A stretch of DNA of 64,000 nucleotides from Bifidobacterium dentium JCM 1195 = DSM 20436. Lineage in GTDB: Bacteria; Actinomycetota; Actinomycetes; Actinomycetales; Bifidobacteriaceae. A model generated the notes under the pieces. It did not search any database, was not told where the DNA came from, and saw only the letters and a program-made list of their open reading frames with translations. Position numbers and translations under genes: made by a program. Positions 8,629 through 19,709 of this stretch are shown here, one piece after another (position 1 is the first letter of the stretch; each line of letters opens with the position of its first letter). The stretch lies in NCBI RefSeq assembly GCF_001042595.1, contig NZ_AP012326.1, positions 1,302,001-1,366,000 on the forward strand, read 5' to 3'.

Positions 8629-9045
8629 TTGGGGCCGAAGGAGAGGCAGCCGCAATTCGATGACATCGACGATCTGGCACATGTTTTCGACGAACACGTC
8701 CAACAGGAAGACGAATGGAAGATTCGATTGCCCAAGGAGCTTGGCATCGAGGCTCGCGAACGGGCGAGGCATGACGGCATCACGCTCACCGAACTGACCC
8801 GCAGAGCCTTGGAACGGGATGATCTCAATGCGGGTGACGACAAAGTACGTTTGGGACGTATGCCGAAGAACGGCGATGATCGCGAGCAATTGGGCGATGA
8901 GTGGAAGATCCGACTCCCCTATGATCTGGGGCTGCGTGCGCGACGTCGCGCCGAACGGGATGCCATCTCATTAAGTTCGTTGGCGCGTCGTGCCGTGAGC
9001 GGATACTTGGAATCTCGCGATGAGGAGGAAACGCCGTTGTTCTGA
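8629..9045 (+). CDS. Tandem ribbon-helix-helix-like protein
   Basis: About 138 residues with a clear internal duplication. Repeat 1 (residues ~29-62) begins DEWKIRLPKELGIEARERA and repeat 2 (~90-123) begins DEWKIRLPYDLGLRARRRA. Each has one short strand rich in alternating polar residues, then two helices ending TELTRRAL or SSLARRAV, the layout of an Arc/CopG ribbon-helix-helix. Such proteins bind DNA as dimers, so one chain with two units could form a pseudo-dimer. I choose TTG 8629 because GAGAGGTGAT, a long match to the 16S tail, ends 4 bases earlier; GTG 8620 would overlap it. The DNA target is unknown. No toxin partner lies beside it. Confidence 0.65.
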   Translation: MGPKERQPQFDDIDDLAHVFDEHVQQEDEWKIRLPKELGIEARERARHDGITLTELTRRALERDDLNAGDDKVRLGRMPKNGDDREQLGDEWKIRLPYDLGLRARRRAERDAISLSSLARRAVSGYLESRDEEETPLF

Positions 9046-9086
9046 CCGGAGAACAGCATGACGGTATGAGGAAGTTCGCATACAAC

Positions 9087-9120
9087 ATGGTTGTCCGCCT
9101 CATGTGAGGCGGACAACCAT
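9087..9120. terminator. Bidirectional terminator hairpin
   Basis: A 16-bp perfect inverted repeat, starting ATGGTTGTCC on the left (9087-9102) and ending GGACAACCAT on the right (9105-9120), lies between two convergent genes. It can serve both the ribbon-helix-helix gene and cmk-der. Confidence 0.8.
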
Positions 9121-9124
9121 TCGT

Positions 9125-11254
9125 TTACTTGCGCTTTTTCTTTTCGCGAATGTTCACCGAAATCTGGACGGGTGAGCCATCGAAACCGAACTCCTCACGC
9201 AGACAGCGTTCGATATATCGACGATAGCCATGCTCCAAGAAGCCGGTGGCAAAAATCACGAAGCGAGGAGGGCGCGTCGAAGCCTGCGTGGCGAACAGGA
9301 TACGCGGCTGCTTGCCACCACGCAACGGATGTGGATGCGCGGCTTGAATCTTGCCCAAAAACGCGTTGAGCTTACCGGTCGGAATACGCTTGTCCCAAGA
9401 TTCCAACGCACCGCGCATGGCATTGGCAAGACGGTTGGTATGCCAACCGGTCTTGGCCGATAGGTTTACGCGTTGCGCCCAAGTCACACGGTCGAATTCG
9501 GTCTTCCACAGGCGTTCCATGCGCTGACGGTCGAATTCATCCATAAGATCCCACTTGTTGAACACGAGCACGATGGCGCGGCCCGCATCCACAGCCTGAC
9601 TCATGACCTTCAGATCCTGATCGGAAATCGGTTGCGAAGCATCGAACAATACCAACGCGAGTTCGGATCGTTCGATGGCGGCCTGCGTGCGCAGTGACGA
9701 GAAATACTCGGCACCGGACAGCTTGTGCAGACGGCGCTTGATACCGGCGGTATCGATGAACAGCCAATCCTCGCCATCCACGGTCACGACTTCATCAACC
9801 GGGTCACGGGTGGTTCCGGCCAAATCATTGACCACGGAACGTTCCTCATGTGCCAACTGGTTGAGCAGCGAAGACTTGCCGACGTTCGGGCGACCGACCA
9901 AAGCCACCCGACGCAAATGCGACGGCGTAAGGAATCCGGAGGTCTTTTTCGCCTTCTTCAACGACTCCAATGCGACATCGAGCAATTCGCCGATACCGCG
10001 CCCATGCATGGCGGAGATGCCATACGGCTCGCCCATACCCATCTTCCAGAATTCGGCGGTCAGATATTCGCTTTCGCGATCGTCCACCTTATTCACCGCC
10101 AATGTCACCGGTTTGCCGGAGGCACGTAGCATCTTCACGATACGTTCGTCAGTGGAGGTGAGTCCCACCTGCCCGTCGACAACGAGCACTACGGCGTCGG
10201 CCAACTGCACGGCCATCTGCGCCTGCGAGGCGATGGCGGATTCGATGCCTTCAACGTCAGCTTCCCAGCCGCCGGTATCGACCAATTTGAAATCGGTGCC
10301 AGCCCATTCCGCATCGTAGCTTACGCGATCGCGGGTCACGCCCGGCGTGTCCTCCACCACTGCCGCACGACGACCGAGAATACGGTTCACCAGTGTGGAT
10401 TTGCCCACGTTCGGACGGCCGACCACTGCCAGCACACCTACAGGCTTCGGACCGGCCTGAAGATCGCCTCCAACGAACGAAGAGCCGTCAATCAGACCTT
10501 CGTCGCCCTCATCCAGCTCATAATCGTCCAGGTTGGCAACATATTGGCGGTATTCCTGCTCCTCGATAGCATCGTCAACAATGCGCACGAGCACGTCCAA
10601 CGTCTCGCTGAACTCCAAGTCGGAATTGTCTACGGTGAGCACGCCTTCAGCCGCGGAAGTGAAATTAGTGACCTTGGAATCGGCCTTGTCCCGTGCCGCG
10701 ACGTTTTCGGTGCCAACTCCGGAAGCGGACTGTCCTGCGCGACGGGCTTGACGTACCTCTTCACGAGCGGTGAGCAGGATTCTCACTTCTGCGTCGGGGG
10801 CCACCACGGTGGTGATGTCACGACCTTCGGCGACCACGCCGAGTCCTCTCGAGAAGGAGTCCGCCGAAGCTTCGCGTGCGATATAGGCACGTTGCGCCGC
10901 AATCAGCACATGGCGTACCGGAATAACATTGGACACCTTGGAAACATGGGATGATACCTCAGAGGAACGAATTTCGGCACTGATATCAACGCCATCCGCC
11001 GTGACCTTCGGATTATCCGGGTCGACACTGATGTCGAAATGCCCTTCAGTAAAGAACTCCCCTACGGTTTCGGTGATGACCTGTTCGTCCACGATGTCGG
11101 CATCCAGATCAATGCCCTTATGCAGACACCACCAAGTGCAGGCACGGTACATGGCGCCGGTGTCGAGATATGCGAAGCCGTAATATTTGGCCAAGGCTTT
11201 GGAAGTAGAGGATTTGCCCACTCCCGCAGGACCATCGATAGCTACACGGATCAC
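9125..11254 (-). CDS. cmk-der: Cytidylate kinase / GTPase Der fusion
   Basis: A 709-residue fusion. Residues 1 to ~230 are cytidylate kinase, with P-loop GPAGVGKSS at 8-16 and the [11 protein letters not shown] site; it phosphorylates CMP and dCMP. An acidic linker (~232-270) leads to Der (EngA), which has two GTPase domains with GRPNVGKS at 279-286 and 454-461, DTGG and NKVD in the first, DTAG and NKWD in the second, then a KH-like C-terminus ending in a basic tail. Der helps assemble the 50S ribosomal subunit. The GTG start overlaps the stop of the pseudouridine synthase by four bases (GTGA), so translation is probably coupled. The fusion is known from bifidobacteria. Confidence 0.95.
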   Translation of the reverse strand: MIRVAIDGPAGVGKSSTSKALAKYYGFAYLDTGAMYRACTWWCLHKGIDLDADIVDEQVITETVGEFFTEGHFDISVDPDNPKVTADGVDISAEIRSSEVSSHVSKVSNVIPVRHVLIAAQRAYIAREASADSFSRGLGVVAEGRDITTVVAPDAEVRILLTAREEVRQARRAGQSASGVGTENVAARDKADSKVTNFTSAAEGVLTVDNSDLEFSETLDVLVRIVDDAIEEQEYRQYVANLDDYELDEGDEGLIDGSSFVGGDLQAGPKPVGVLAVVGRPNVGKSTLVNRILGRRAAVVEDTPGVTRDRVSYDAEWAGTDFKLVDTGGWEADVEGIESAIASQAQMAVQLADAVVLVVDGQVGLTSTDERIVKMLRASGKPVTLAVNKVDDRESEYLTAEFWKMGMGEPYGISAMHGRGIGELLDVALESLKKAKKTSGFLTPSHLRRVALVGRPNVGKSSLLNQLAHEERSVVNDLAGTTRDPVDEVVTVDGEDWLFIDTAGIKRRLHKLSGAEYFSSLRTQAAIERSELALVLFDASQPISDQDLKVMSQAVDAGRAIVLVFNKWDLMDEFDRQRMERLWKTEFDRVTWAQRVNLSAKTGWHTNRLANAMRGALESWDKRIPTGKLNAFLGKIQAAHPHPLRGGKQPRILFATQASTRPPRFVIFATGFLEHGYRRYIERCLREEFGFDGSPVQISVNIREKKKRK

Positions 11255-12024
11255 AGTCCCACCGCCTTCGACAGGGAACGCACCTCGACCTGCGAAAGCA
11301 CCCGGTACGTACCGGACTTCAAATCGCCAAGCTTGATCGGACCGATCTGCGTACGGACCAAACGCCTGACCGGGAAGCCGATTGAGCCGAAGATACGACG
11401 TACGATGCGGTTCTTGCCGGAATGCAGCACCACTTTCACCAATGTGCTGTCACGGCTGGAATCGAGAATGGCGCAACGATCGAGTTTGATCCACCCGTCG
11501 TCGAGCTGCACGCCGGTGGTGACCAGACGGCGGCAGACCGTGCCGCTGATACGACCGTCGAGGGTGGCGATGTAGGTCTTCTCGACCTCATACTTGGGGT
11601 GCATGATATGCTGGCTGAGTTCGCCGTCGTTCGTCATGAGAATCAGACCCTCGGAGTCGTAGTCCAGACGCCCCATGTGGAAGATGCGCTCGTACTTGTC
11701 GCCGACGATATCGCGCAGGGTGTAACGTCCCTTCGGGTCATCCATGGCGCTCAGCACACGCTTCGGCTTGTTCAGGGCGAGTGTGACATGATTGGGATTC
11801 ACGCGAACGCGGGAACCATCCACTCGAACCTCTTGGTGCTTCGGATCGACTCGGGTGCCGAGCTCGGTGATGAGTTCACCGTCGATCTCGACGCGTCCGT
11901 CGGTGATGATTTCCTCGCATTTGCGACGGGATCCGAAACCTGCCTGTGCGAGCAGCTTCTGCAGGCGGATACCTTCATTGTTGTTATCGTGCGCCTTGGC
12001 GGCGCGGGAATATGCGTTTGGCAT
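11251..12024 (-). CDS. rluB: rRNA pseudouridine synthase, RsuA/RluB family
   Basis: About 257 residues. An S4 RNA-binding domain comes first ([20 protein letters not shown]), then the synthase domain with the catalytic aspartate in [10 protein letters not shown]. The family converts a specific rRNA uridine to pseudouridine; RluB acts on 23S rRNA, and the exact site here is inferred. I place the start at ATG 12024 (MPNAYSR), with GGGAGAACG directly upstream, and not at the longer frame to 12138, whose extra residues look like noncoding DNA. It forms a unit with cmk-der. A 139-base gap separates it from the divergent channel gene. Confidence 0.88.
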   Translation of the reverse strand: MPNAYSRAAKAHDNNNEGIRLQKLLAQAGFGSRRKCEEIITDGRVEIDGELITELGTRVDPKHQEVRVDGSRVRVNPNHVTLALNKPKRVLSAMDDPKGRYTLRDIVGDKYERIFHMGRLDYDSEGLILMTNDGELSQHIMHPKYEVEKTYIATLDGRISGTVCRRLVTTGVQLDDGWIKLDRCAILDSSRDSTLVKVVLHSGKNRIVRRIFGSIGFPVRRLVRTQIGPIKLGDLKSGTYRVLSQVEVRSLSKAVGL

Positions 12025-12163
12025 CGTTCTCCCAACGTGGCCGGATGATAATCGGATTTCGGTGCCATGCACCGCTCTTGCAGGAGCTGCTGGTACTATG
12101 GCAGTCGTTTGGTAGGATCTTTGCGTGCCTACAACCAATTAACTATATGACAGAGGAAAGACT

Positions 12164-13108
12164 ATGACAGCTGCTGAGGCAATACCAGTACCCGAGGAAT
12201 CCAAAGAACAACCGTTGGCCGTACGCGTGGGCGCCGAGCTGGTGGGAAGCTTCTTCATCTGCTTCGCCATCTATACGATCTGCACGCTCGATGCCATTGT
12301 TTCCAACCTGAACATGGCGTTCATCGCATTGATGACCGGTGCGGCATACGCCGTGATGACCTTGGTTTTCGGCAAGATTTCCGGTGGACAATTCAATCCC
12401 GCCGTTTCCATTGCCGCGATGCTGACTGGCAAAACGCACGTGCTTGACGGCATTCTCTATATCATTGCCCAGTTGCTGGGCGGTATCGGTGCCGGCGCGG
12501 CCCTCCGTTTTCTGCTGCCGACATCCGAACAGGTTCCTTTTAAAAGCTGGCTGTCGTTGGCCGTCAACGGTTTCGACAAAGCCTCCATATCCTACTCCAC
12601 CCTGTCCAGTCTCGGTCTGAGTTTCGGCATCACCCTGGCCGTCGTCGTCGAGCTGATCGCCGGTCTGATCATTGTCGCCACCGCCATGCGTGGCATGGGT
12701 GAGCGTGGTGCATCCAACACCAAGCATGCCATTGCCATGGGCTTGGCCTATGCGGTGGGAACCACCATCACCTATCCGGTGACGGGAGCCGCTTTGAATC
12801 CGGCACGAGCCACCGGCATTGCGATCTTCGCTCAAAATCAAGGTCTTAACGAGGAACCGCTGCAGCAGCTGTGGGTGTTCTGGATCTGTCCGGTTCTCGC
12901 TGCAGCCGTCGTGGCTCTGGTAATCATCGTCTTTACCATGATGCTCTCCCCGAACAAGAAGAACGCCAAGGCCGATGAAGGCGATGACGCTCAGGGAGAG
13001 GAATCATCCGAAACCGAAGAAGACCTACATGCCGACGGGGAACAGGATGAGCAGGACAAGCAGTCCGATTCCCAGAGCGATGCCGATGAAGGCATCGAAA
13101 ACAACTGA
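12164..13108 (+). CDS. MIP-family channel (aquaporin or glycerol facilitator type)
   Basis: A 314-residue membrane channel with the two family NPA motifs, GGQFNPAVS (NPA at 78-80) and GAALNPARA (NPA at 212-214), within six predicted membrane helices. It should let water or small neutral solutes cross the cytoplasmic membrane. Whether it passes glycerol cannot be decided by eye. The C-terminal ~50 residues are highly acidic and Gln/Ser-rich, an unusual tail for the family. GAGGAAAG precedes the ATG. The last 84 bases overlap the DUF3017 gene on the other strand. Confidence 0.9.
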   Translation: MTAAEAIPVPEESKEQPLAVRVGAELVGSFFICFAIYTICTLDAIVSNLNMAFIALMTGAAYAVMTLVFGKISGGQFNPAVSIAAMLTGKTHVLDGILYIIAQLLGGIGAGAALRFLLPTSEQVPFKSWLSLAVNGFDKASISYSTLSSLGLSFGITLAVVVELIAGLIIVATAMRGMGERGASNTKHAIAMGLAYAVGTTITYPVTGAALNPARATGIAIFAQNQGLNEEPLQQLWVFWICPVLAAAVVALVIIVFTMMLSPNKKNAKADEGDDAQGEESSETEEDLHADGEQDEQDKQSDSQSDADEGIENN

Positions 13109-13318
13109 CCGCACCTTCCACGGACTGCGTTCGCGCAATACCAGCCGAACCAGTCCCGTGATCAGAGCCGTCACCGCGATAACCACGGTGGCGGCTTTTG
13201 TGTACCCGAGAAACGCCGACAATGCGGCAACCGCCACGCTGGCCGCCACCAGCCACTCGAACCAAGGCTTGCCCTCGTGATCTTCGGAAACGTAAGGATG
13301 CTTCATCGACCGGTGCAC
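13025..13318 (-). CDS. DUF3017 family small membrane protein
   Basis: A protein of 97 residues with a hydrophilic start (HPYVSEDHEGKPWFEW) and about three hydrophobic segments, ending in LLVLLILFPVGM. This matches the actinobacterial DUF3017 family as I remember it, often found near purine or folate genes; purH is its neighbour here. Function is unknown. The start is ambiguous: GTG 13318 follows GAGGAAAG closely, and ATG 13306 lies 12 bases later. The 3' end overlaps the channel gene on the opposite strand by 84 bases, so the channel's acidic tail is encoded antisense to this membrane segment. Confidence 0.7.
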   Translation of the reverse strand: MHRSMKHPYVSEDHEGKPWFEWLVAASVAVAALSAFLGYTKAATVVIAVTALITGLVRLVLRERSPWKVRSVVFDAFIGIALGIGLLVLLILFPVGM

Positions 13319-13360
13319 CTTCCTCGATGTTCATAAACGTAGCGCAGCAATCATAACAAA

Positions 13361-13399
13361 GTGTGGCGTCCGTCGTCTTCATGACCACGGACGCCACAC
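13361..13399. terminator. 13-bp terminator hairpin after purH
   Basis: GTGTGGCGTCCGT (13361-13373) pairs perfectly with ACGGACGCCACAC (13387-13399). It lies downstream of purH and upstream of the DUF3017 gene, both leftward, so it should stop purH transcription. Confidence 0.75.
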
Positions 13400-13433
13400 G
13401 CTGTCTTCATCAGAGAGTCCTGAGAGGTTCCTA

Positions 13434-15062
13434 TCAGTGGAAGAAATGGCGGGTGCCGGTCACATACATGGTGACGTTGGCCTTACGAGCCGCTTCGAAC
13501 ACCTCTTCGTCACGGATGGATCCTCCTGGCTGCACGATGGCCTTGACCCCTGCATTGATCAGGATCTCGGCACCATCGGCGAACGGGAAGAACGCATCGG
13601 ATGCGGCTACTGCGCCCTTGGTGCGATTGGCCCCATCAGCCAGCGTGTTGGCGCGTTCGACCGACAGGTTGGCGGAATCCACACGATTGACCTGTCCCAT
13701 GCCGATGCCGACGGTCGCCTGGTCGTGGGCAATCAGAATGGCGTTCGACTTGACGCAACGAATGGCTCGCCATGCGAAGACCAGATCCTTGACGGTTTCG
13801 GCGTCGGCCGGTTCGCCCGACACCAGCTTCCAAGCATCCGGATCGTCGCCAGAGGCGTCGATGAGATCCGTGGACTGCACCAGCAGACCTCCGTCGATCT
13901 GGCGGAACTGGGTCTTGGACTTCGGCGGCTCGGCGACCTTGAGGATACGCAGGTTCTTCTTCTTGGTCTGCAGCAGTTCAAGCGCCTGCGGATCGTAATC
14001 CGGAGCGACGATGACTTCGGTGAAGATCGGACGGACGCTTTCGGCCATTTCGAGGGTGACCTTGCTATTTGCCGCGATGACACCGCCATAGGCACTCATC
14101 GGATCGCATGCATGGGCCTTCTTATGAGCCTGTGCAACGGTGGCGCCGACGGCTAGACCGCACGGGTTGTTGTGCTTGACCACGGCGACGGCAATCTGTG
14201 GGGCGAAATCCCAAACGGCACGCCAGGCGGCGTCGGCATCGACGTAGTTGTTGTAGCTCATCGGCTTGCCACCGAGCTGTTCGGCATGTGCGAAGCCATT
14301 CTGGTTCAACGGATCAAGATACAGAGCTGCTTGCTGATGAGGATTCTCACCATAACGCAGCACATGGGCCCGATCCCAGGTACGAGTGAAGGCTGCCGGG
14401 AACTTGAGCTCATCCACCGGAGTCTCATCTTCTGCGACCGGCTGTTCGACGGAAGTCGGCTTCGGCCAATGCTTGGAGGTCCATTCGTTGATGGTCGCAT
14501 CATAAGCGGCGGTATGTGCAAACGCCTTGCCGGCAAGCCAACGACGCTCTTCAAGCGAGAAGCCCTCGCCGTTTGCGATGCGAGCGGCTACCAGAGCGTA
14601 ATCCTTCGGATCGGTGACAATGGCGACGGTGGCGCTGTTTTTGGCGGCGCCGCGCACCATGGAGGGGCCGCCGATATCGATTTTCTCGATGGTGGCGGCT
14701 TCATCGGCTCCGGAGCGCACGGTGTCGGCGAACGGATACAGGTTCACCACCACCAGATCGAAGGGCTTGATGCCGAACCGTTCCAGCTGGGCCGCATGGT
14801 CGGCATTGGTCATGTCCGCGAGGATGCCGGCATGAATATGCGGATCGAGGGTCTTGACACGACCGTCGAGGCATTCCGGAAAACCGGTGATCTCGGATAC
14901 CTCGGTCACCTTGACACCCAGCTCGGCAAGACGCTTGGCGGTGGAACCGGTGGAGACCACCTCGGTACCTGCCTTGATGAACGCCTCGGCGAGTACCTCG
15001 ATGCCTTCCTTATGGAAGACGGATACCAGAGCCCGTCGTATCGGTCGATTCGTTGTTGTCAC
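13434..15062 (-). CDS. purH: PurH, AICAR formyltransferase/IMP cyclohydrolase
   Basis: A 542-residue bifunctional enzyme that carries out the last two steps of IMP synthesis in the cytoplasm. The N-terminal cyclohydrolase (MGS-like) domain begins [11 protein letters not shown] and holds [12 protein letters not shown]. The C-terminal transformylase holds [24 protein letters not shown] and the FFPFADGAE region near the end. GTG 15062 is the start, with AAGGAGGAG a few bases upstream. This start lies 53 bases inside the DUF6350 gene, so translation of the two is probably coupled. A terminator follows the stop. Confidence 0.95.
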   Translation of the reverse strand: MTTTNRPIRRALVSVFHKEGIEVLAEAFIKAGTEVVSTGSTAKRLAELGVKVTEVSEITGFPECLDGRVKTLDPHIHAGILADMTNADHAAQLERFGIKPFDLVVVNLYPFADTVRSGADEAATIEKIDIGGPSMVRGAAKNSATVAIVTDPKDYALVAARIANGEGFSLEERRWLAGKAFAHTAAYDATINEWTSKHWPKPTSVEQPVAEDETPVDELKFPAAFTRTWDRAHVLRYGENPHQQAALYLDPLNQNGFAHAEQLGGKPMSYNNYVDADAAWRAVWDFAPQIAVAVVKHNNPCGLAVGATVAQAHKKAHACDPMSAYGGVIAANSKVTLEMAESVRPIFTEVIVAPDYDPQALELLQTKKKNLRILKVAEPPKSKTQFRQIDGGLLVQSTDLIDASGDDPDAWKLVSGEPADAETVKDLVFAWRAIRCVKSNAILIAHDQATVGIGMGQVNRVDSANLSVERANTLADGANRTKGAVAASDAFFPFADGAEILINAGVKAIVQPGGSIRDEEVFEAARKANVTMYVTGTRHFFH

Positions 15063-16392
15063 CCTGCTCCTCCTTGTTGTTGATGGTCGAATTCACCGTG
15101 CGGGGAACGACGGTGGATTCACGCTTGATGGTATTCGGCTCAGAGGACGCGCCTCTTGCCTCACGGACACGCCTTATGAGCCAGCGTATCCCGAAAACAG
15201 CAGCCATACCAACCAATATGATGAGCCATGCCGAGAACAGACCCAATGCGGTTGGCTGACCGACCTTGCGAGTGGATGCAATCACCTGCACGCCGATGTG
15301 CGCGAGATGCTTCGTTCCCAAGGCTCCGTTTGAAAGTGCGAATAGCATGCTGGACAATACGGCGACCAAGGCGCTGGCAATACAGAATGCGCCTGCAGGG
15401 TAGGCGAATCCGGCAATCAGGCGGCTGACGTCAATTGGCTGATCCGGTTTGTTGATCCGTACGGCAAAGCCGCGATCGAACAGCATGACTGCCAATCCTG
15501 CAAGCAGTCCCGTCACGAATGGAATGCATAGCAGGGCGATACGGATCCACGGCGTGGATACGGCCTGTGGAAGTATGCCGAATGCCGGCAAACCGGGCAA
15601 CGCACTCCCCTGGCCACTCCACATGGTGAAGGATGCGAGGTCGCCTATGGCGAAACCGGAACCGAATAGCCATGATACGGCCCAAATCATGACATTGGGC
15701 AGCCAGGCGATGACCGCGACGGTCGTGAGTATGCGTGAACCGGTTTGCATGCCGGAAAGCTCATAGAGTTTCACCACCGCGGATTGGTTCGCGAAGCACC
15801 AGTACAGCACGGCGACCAATCCCGCAATAAGATAGATGCCCGTCAACAGCATGCCCAGGCCCGTGCCAATTGACAGGGTCCTGCGTACCGGTGCGGAGAC
15901 ATGCGTCCGCACCTTCTCCAATAACGTACTCGTCAGTTTGCTTCGTGGGATTGCGGCGACGGCATATCCCACGATGAACACCAGCGCCGATTTCCACATC
16001 ACACCGGGCAACTGGTCCAGTAACGTCACTTCCACGCTATGGGCGAAGAAGACGTTCATCAGCTCCCAGAACACCAATCCGGAAACAAACCCTCTGATAT
16101 CGGTACCGAATCGTGTAGCGAAAGAGGCGATCAGCGCAATCAACAGCACTGTCAGCAGCAGAGGAAGTATTGTCAGCGTAATCGCACCGGCTTGAAAGCC
16201 GATGCCCTGGCTGAGCAGGACAACCGCCTCAGTCAGAGGTACGGAGAGGGCGGAAAGGTTATCTCCGCCCTCCTCCATGGAGATGACCAGAAGCATCAGC
16301 GCAATGTAGCAACCGAGGGCAACGGCATAGACAATCATGGACGTTGCGGCGACGGCAAGCCCTTTCAACCAATACTTCAGGTGAGTCATCAT
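15010..16392 (-). CDS. DUF6350-like multi-pass membrane protein
   Basis: A 460-residue integral membrane protein with roughly ten hydrophobic segments and a polar Ser/Thr/Asn-rich C-terminal tail of about 45 residues. A protein of this type between sucD and purH is typical of actinobacteria and is usually labelled DUF6350; the assignment rests on context and topology, not on a motif I can point to. Function is unknown. Its ATG overlaps the sucD stop (ATGA), and its 3' end overlaps the purH start by 53 bases, so it is embedded in a sucC-sucD-purH transcription unit. Confidence 0.75.
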   Translation of the reverse strand: MMTHLKYWLKGLAVAATSMIVYAVALGCYIALMLLVISMEEGGDNLSALSVPLTEAVVLLSQGIGFQAGAITLTILPLLLTVLLIALIASFATRFGTDIRGFVSGLVFWELMNVFFAHSVEVTLLDQLPGVMWKSALVFIVGYAVAAIPRSKLTSTLLEKVRTHVSAPVRRTLSIGTGLGMLLTGIYLIAGLVAVLYWCFANQSAVVKLYELSGMQTGSRILTTVAVIAWLPNVMIWAVSWLFGSGFAIGDLASFTMWSGQGSALPGLPAFGILPQAVSTPWIRIALLCIPFVTGLLAGLAVMLFDRGFAVRINKPDQPIDVSRLIAGFAYPAGAFCIASALVAVLSSMLFALSNGALGTKHLAHIGVQVIASTRKVGQPTALGLFSAWLIILVGMAAVFGIRWLIRRVREARGASSEPNTIKRESTVVPRTVNSTINNKEEQGDNNESTDTTGSGIRLP

Positions 16393-17312
16393 AGCGAGTT
16401 GGCCGCAAGCACCTCTCGCATGATTTCCGCAGTTTGTCCTGGAGTACGACCGACACGGATACCGATGGCTTCCAGCGCATTCTTCTTATCCTGCGCGGTG
16501 CCTTTGCCCCCGGAGACGATGGCGCCCGCATGGCCCATCTGCTTGCCTTCCGGTGCGGTGAAACCCGCGATGTAAGCGACAACCGGCTTGGTCATGTGTT
16601 CGGATGCCCACTTGGCGGCATCCTGTTCGGCGCTGCCTCCGATTTCGCCGATCATGACGACTGCCTTGGTGGCCTCGTCATTCTCGAAGGCTTCCAAAGC
16701 CTCCTGCAAGGTGGTGCCGACAATCGGATCGCCACCTGCACCAAGGCAGGCGGTAAACCCGATATCGGACAGTTCACCCATCAGTTGATAGGTCAGTGTG
16801 CCGGACTTGGAGACCAGACCGAGTGGCCCACGAGAGACGATGCCGTCCGGAATGATGCCGAGATTGCAACCGTTGGCATCTTCGTTCGACGGCAGCGTGA
16901 GCAGACCCGGGCAGTTCGGGCCTACGATGCGTACGCCCTTGCGCAAGGCAAGCTCGACGAAGTAGGCGCTGTCAGCGACCGGAATGCCTTCGGTAATGAC
17001 CACGATCAGCTCGATGCCGGCTTCGATGGCCTCGACCACGGCATCCTTGGCGAAACGAGGCGGAACAAAGACCACGCTGGCCTTGGCGCCGGTGGCTTCC
17101 TTGGCTTCGGCGCAGTTGGCATACACGTGAATGGTCGCGTCCTCGCCGCTACGGGCATCGGGGAATACGACATCAATCCCGGCTTTGCGTGCATTGACGC
17201 CACCGACGATATTGGTGCCCGCTTTGAGCATACGGGCCGTGTGGGTCATGCCCTGATGTCCCGTCATGCCTTGTACGATGACCGGCGCACCATCTTCAAT
17301 GAACAGCGTCAT
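16389..17312 (-). CDS. sucD: Succinyl-CoA ligase alpha subunit
   Basis: A 307-residue alpha subunit. The CoA-binding Rossmann domain is N-terminal (VQGMTGHQGMTHTARML), and the active-site histidine that is transiently phosphorylated lies in GHAGAIVSGGKGTAQDKK. With SucC it interconverts succinyl-CoA and succinate with formation or use of a nucleoside triphosphate. It starts 2 bases after the sucC stop; GGGAGG lies about 10 bases before the ATG. Bifidobacteria have an incomplete TCA cycle, so here it probably supplies succinyl-CoA for biosynthesis. Confidence 0.95.
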   Translation of the reverse strand: MTLFIEDGAPVIVQGMTGHQGMTHTARMLKAGTNIVGGVNARKAGIDVVFPDARSGEDATIHVYANCAEAKEATGAKASVVFVPPRFAKDAVVEAIEAGIELIVVITEGIPVADSAYFVELALRKGVRIVGPNCPGLLTLPSNEDANGCNLGIIPDGIVSRGPLGLVSKSGTLTYQLMGELSDIGFTACLGAGGDPIVGTTLQEALEAFENDEATKAVVMIGEIGGSAEQDAAKWASEHMTKPVVAYIAGFTAPEGKQMGHAGAIVSGGKGTAQDKKNALEAIGIRVGRTPGQTAEIMREVLAANSL

Positions 17313-17314
17313 AT

Positions 17315-18508
<1,194 letters not shown>

Positions 18509-18555
18509 GAACTTCTTCCCTTTGTGACTGTTGATTGTTGGTAATGATGGTAATG

Positions 18556-19137
18556 TCAGGCGGGCATGGTGACCAGCGAACTGGTCGGATAGTTTCCTAA
18601 GGCTTCGATGCCGTGAATGCCCAATAGTTCCATGACAAAGCTGAAGCCGACCACTTTGCCGCCGCATTTTTTGACAAGCTTTCGTGCCGCGTTGGCGGTG
18701 CCACCGGTCGCGATCAGATCGTCCACGATCAGGACCCGGGCTCCATCCGGAATGGAACCGGTTTCGATTTCCACGGTGGCCTGACCGTATTCCAGGTCAT
18801 AGTTCTGTTTTACGGTTTCCGGAGGGAGCTTGCCGGCCTTACGTACGGCGACGAATCCCTTGCCCAAGCGTGCCGCAAGAGCGGGCCCGAACAGGAAACC
18901 GCGCGCTTCAAGTCCTGCTACAAGGTCAAAGGATCCTGCATCGACGGGAAGCGCGGCCTCAAGTGCGTTCATGAGAATGCCGAACGCGCGTGCATCAGCG
19001 AGAACAGGCATGAAATCACGAAAAATGATGCCCTCTTTGGGAAAGCCTGGAATCGAACGAATCAGCGAGACGAGGTACTTGGCATCGGTTTCACCCACTT
19101 TGGCCAAGCCTGCGATTTCGATATCCGATTGTGCCAT
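18556..19137 (-). CDS. apt: Adenine phosphoribosyltransferase
   Basis: A 193-residue purine salvage enzyme that makes AMP from adenine and PRPP. The PRPP-binding signature VLIVDDLIATGGTA is present, together with IPGFPKEGIIFRD and GLEARGFLFGPALA, which are typical of APT. A perfect -10 box lies upstream (see 19172-19177), so apt probably has its own promoter after the yajC terminator. In mycobacteria apt also follows yajC, but with secD and secF between them; those two genes are absent here. Confidence 0.95.
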   Translation of the reverse strand: MAQSDIEIAGLAKVGETDAKYLVSLIRSIPGFPKEGIIFRDFMPVLADARAFGILMNALEAALPVDAGSFDLVAGLEARGFLFGPALAARLGKGFVAVRKAGKLPPETVKQNYDLEYGQATVEIETGSIPDGARVLIVDDLIATGGTANAARKLVKKCGGKVVGFSFVMELLGIHGIEALGNYPTSSLVTMPA

Positions 19138-19171
19138 AACGGTGGTTTTCCTTCTCCCTAGGTTTGTGGCA

Positions 19172-19177
19172 ATTATA
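19172..19177 (-). promoter_or_regulatory. -10 box upstream of apt
   Basis: TATAAT on the minus strand, 35 bases before the apt ATG. No good -35 hexamer is visible at 16-18 bases; that region overlaps the yajC terminator stem. A start just after the terminator would give apt its own short transcript. Confidence 0.4.
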
Positions 19178-19195
19178 TGATTGCCCCTGAACGCA

Positions 19196-19231
19196 AACGG
19201 CGAAAATCCCAGAATCGAGATTTTCGCCGTT
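19196..19231 (-). terminator. Terminator of yajC
   Basis: AACGGCGAAAATC (19196-19208) pairs with GATTTTCGCCGTT (19219-19231), a 13-bp perfect stem with a 10-base loop, placed 14 bases after the yajC stop. Confidence 0.75.
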
Positions 19232-19244
19232 CATGATACTGCTA

Positions 19245-19652
19245 TCAGGCGTTCTTCGACTCCGCTTCAACCTCTTCGACGACCTGTGCAGGTTCGCCAT
19301 CCTCGGCCTCGATCGGCTCCTGAGCGACCTGATCGGTCTCCTGCGGCAGCGGGTTGCCATCCTCGTCAACCTCATCGTCGTGCACATACGCCGGGCGGAC
19401 GTACTCACGGCTGATGGCATTGAAAGCGAAACGCAGCTGGGAACCGTCGGAATCGATGACGATCTCTTCATACTCGGTATCGACGGAGACGACCTTGCCG
19501 ATAACGCCGCCGATGGTGATGATTTCGGTGCCCGGTTGCAGATTCGCGCGGAAATCCTGGCGTTCGGCCTGCTGCTGCTTGGCCTTGCGAGACTGCAGGA
19601 ACATCATGCCGAACATCATGACGACGATAACGATTAGAATTGCGTATTCCAA
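19245..19652 (-). CDS. yajC: Preprotein translocase subunit YajC
   Basis: A 135-residue protein with one N-terminal membrane helix (AILIVIVVMMFGMMFLQ), the QSRKAKQQQ basic stretch and the conserved cytoplasmic core GTEIITIGGVIGKVV, then an acidic tail rich in Glu. YajC normally associates with SecD-SecF and the Sec channel. The start is TTG 19652, supported by AAGGAG about 8 bases upstream and by the family N-terminus. It lies downstream of ruvB. SecD and SecF, usual neighbours, are not found here or elsewhere in the window. Confidence 0.9.
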   Translation of the reverse strand: MEYAILIVIVVMMFGMMFLQSRKAKQQQAERQDFRANLQPGTEIITIGGVIGKVVSVDTEYEEIVIDSDGSQLRFAFNAISREYVRPAYVHDDEVDEDGNPLPQETDQVAQEPIEAEDGEPAQVVEEVEAESKNA

Positions 19653-19709
19653 AGCAAAACTCCTTGAAGGTGGGGCACTCTATGGGACCGTTCGTCCAGA
19701 ACACAGAGT

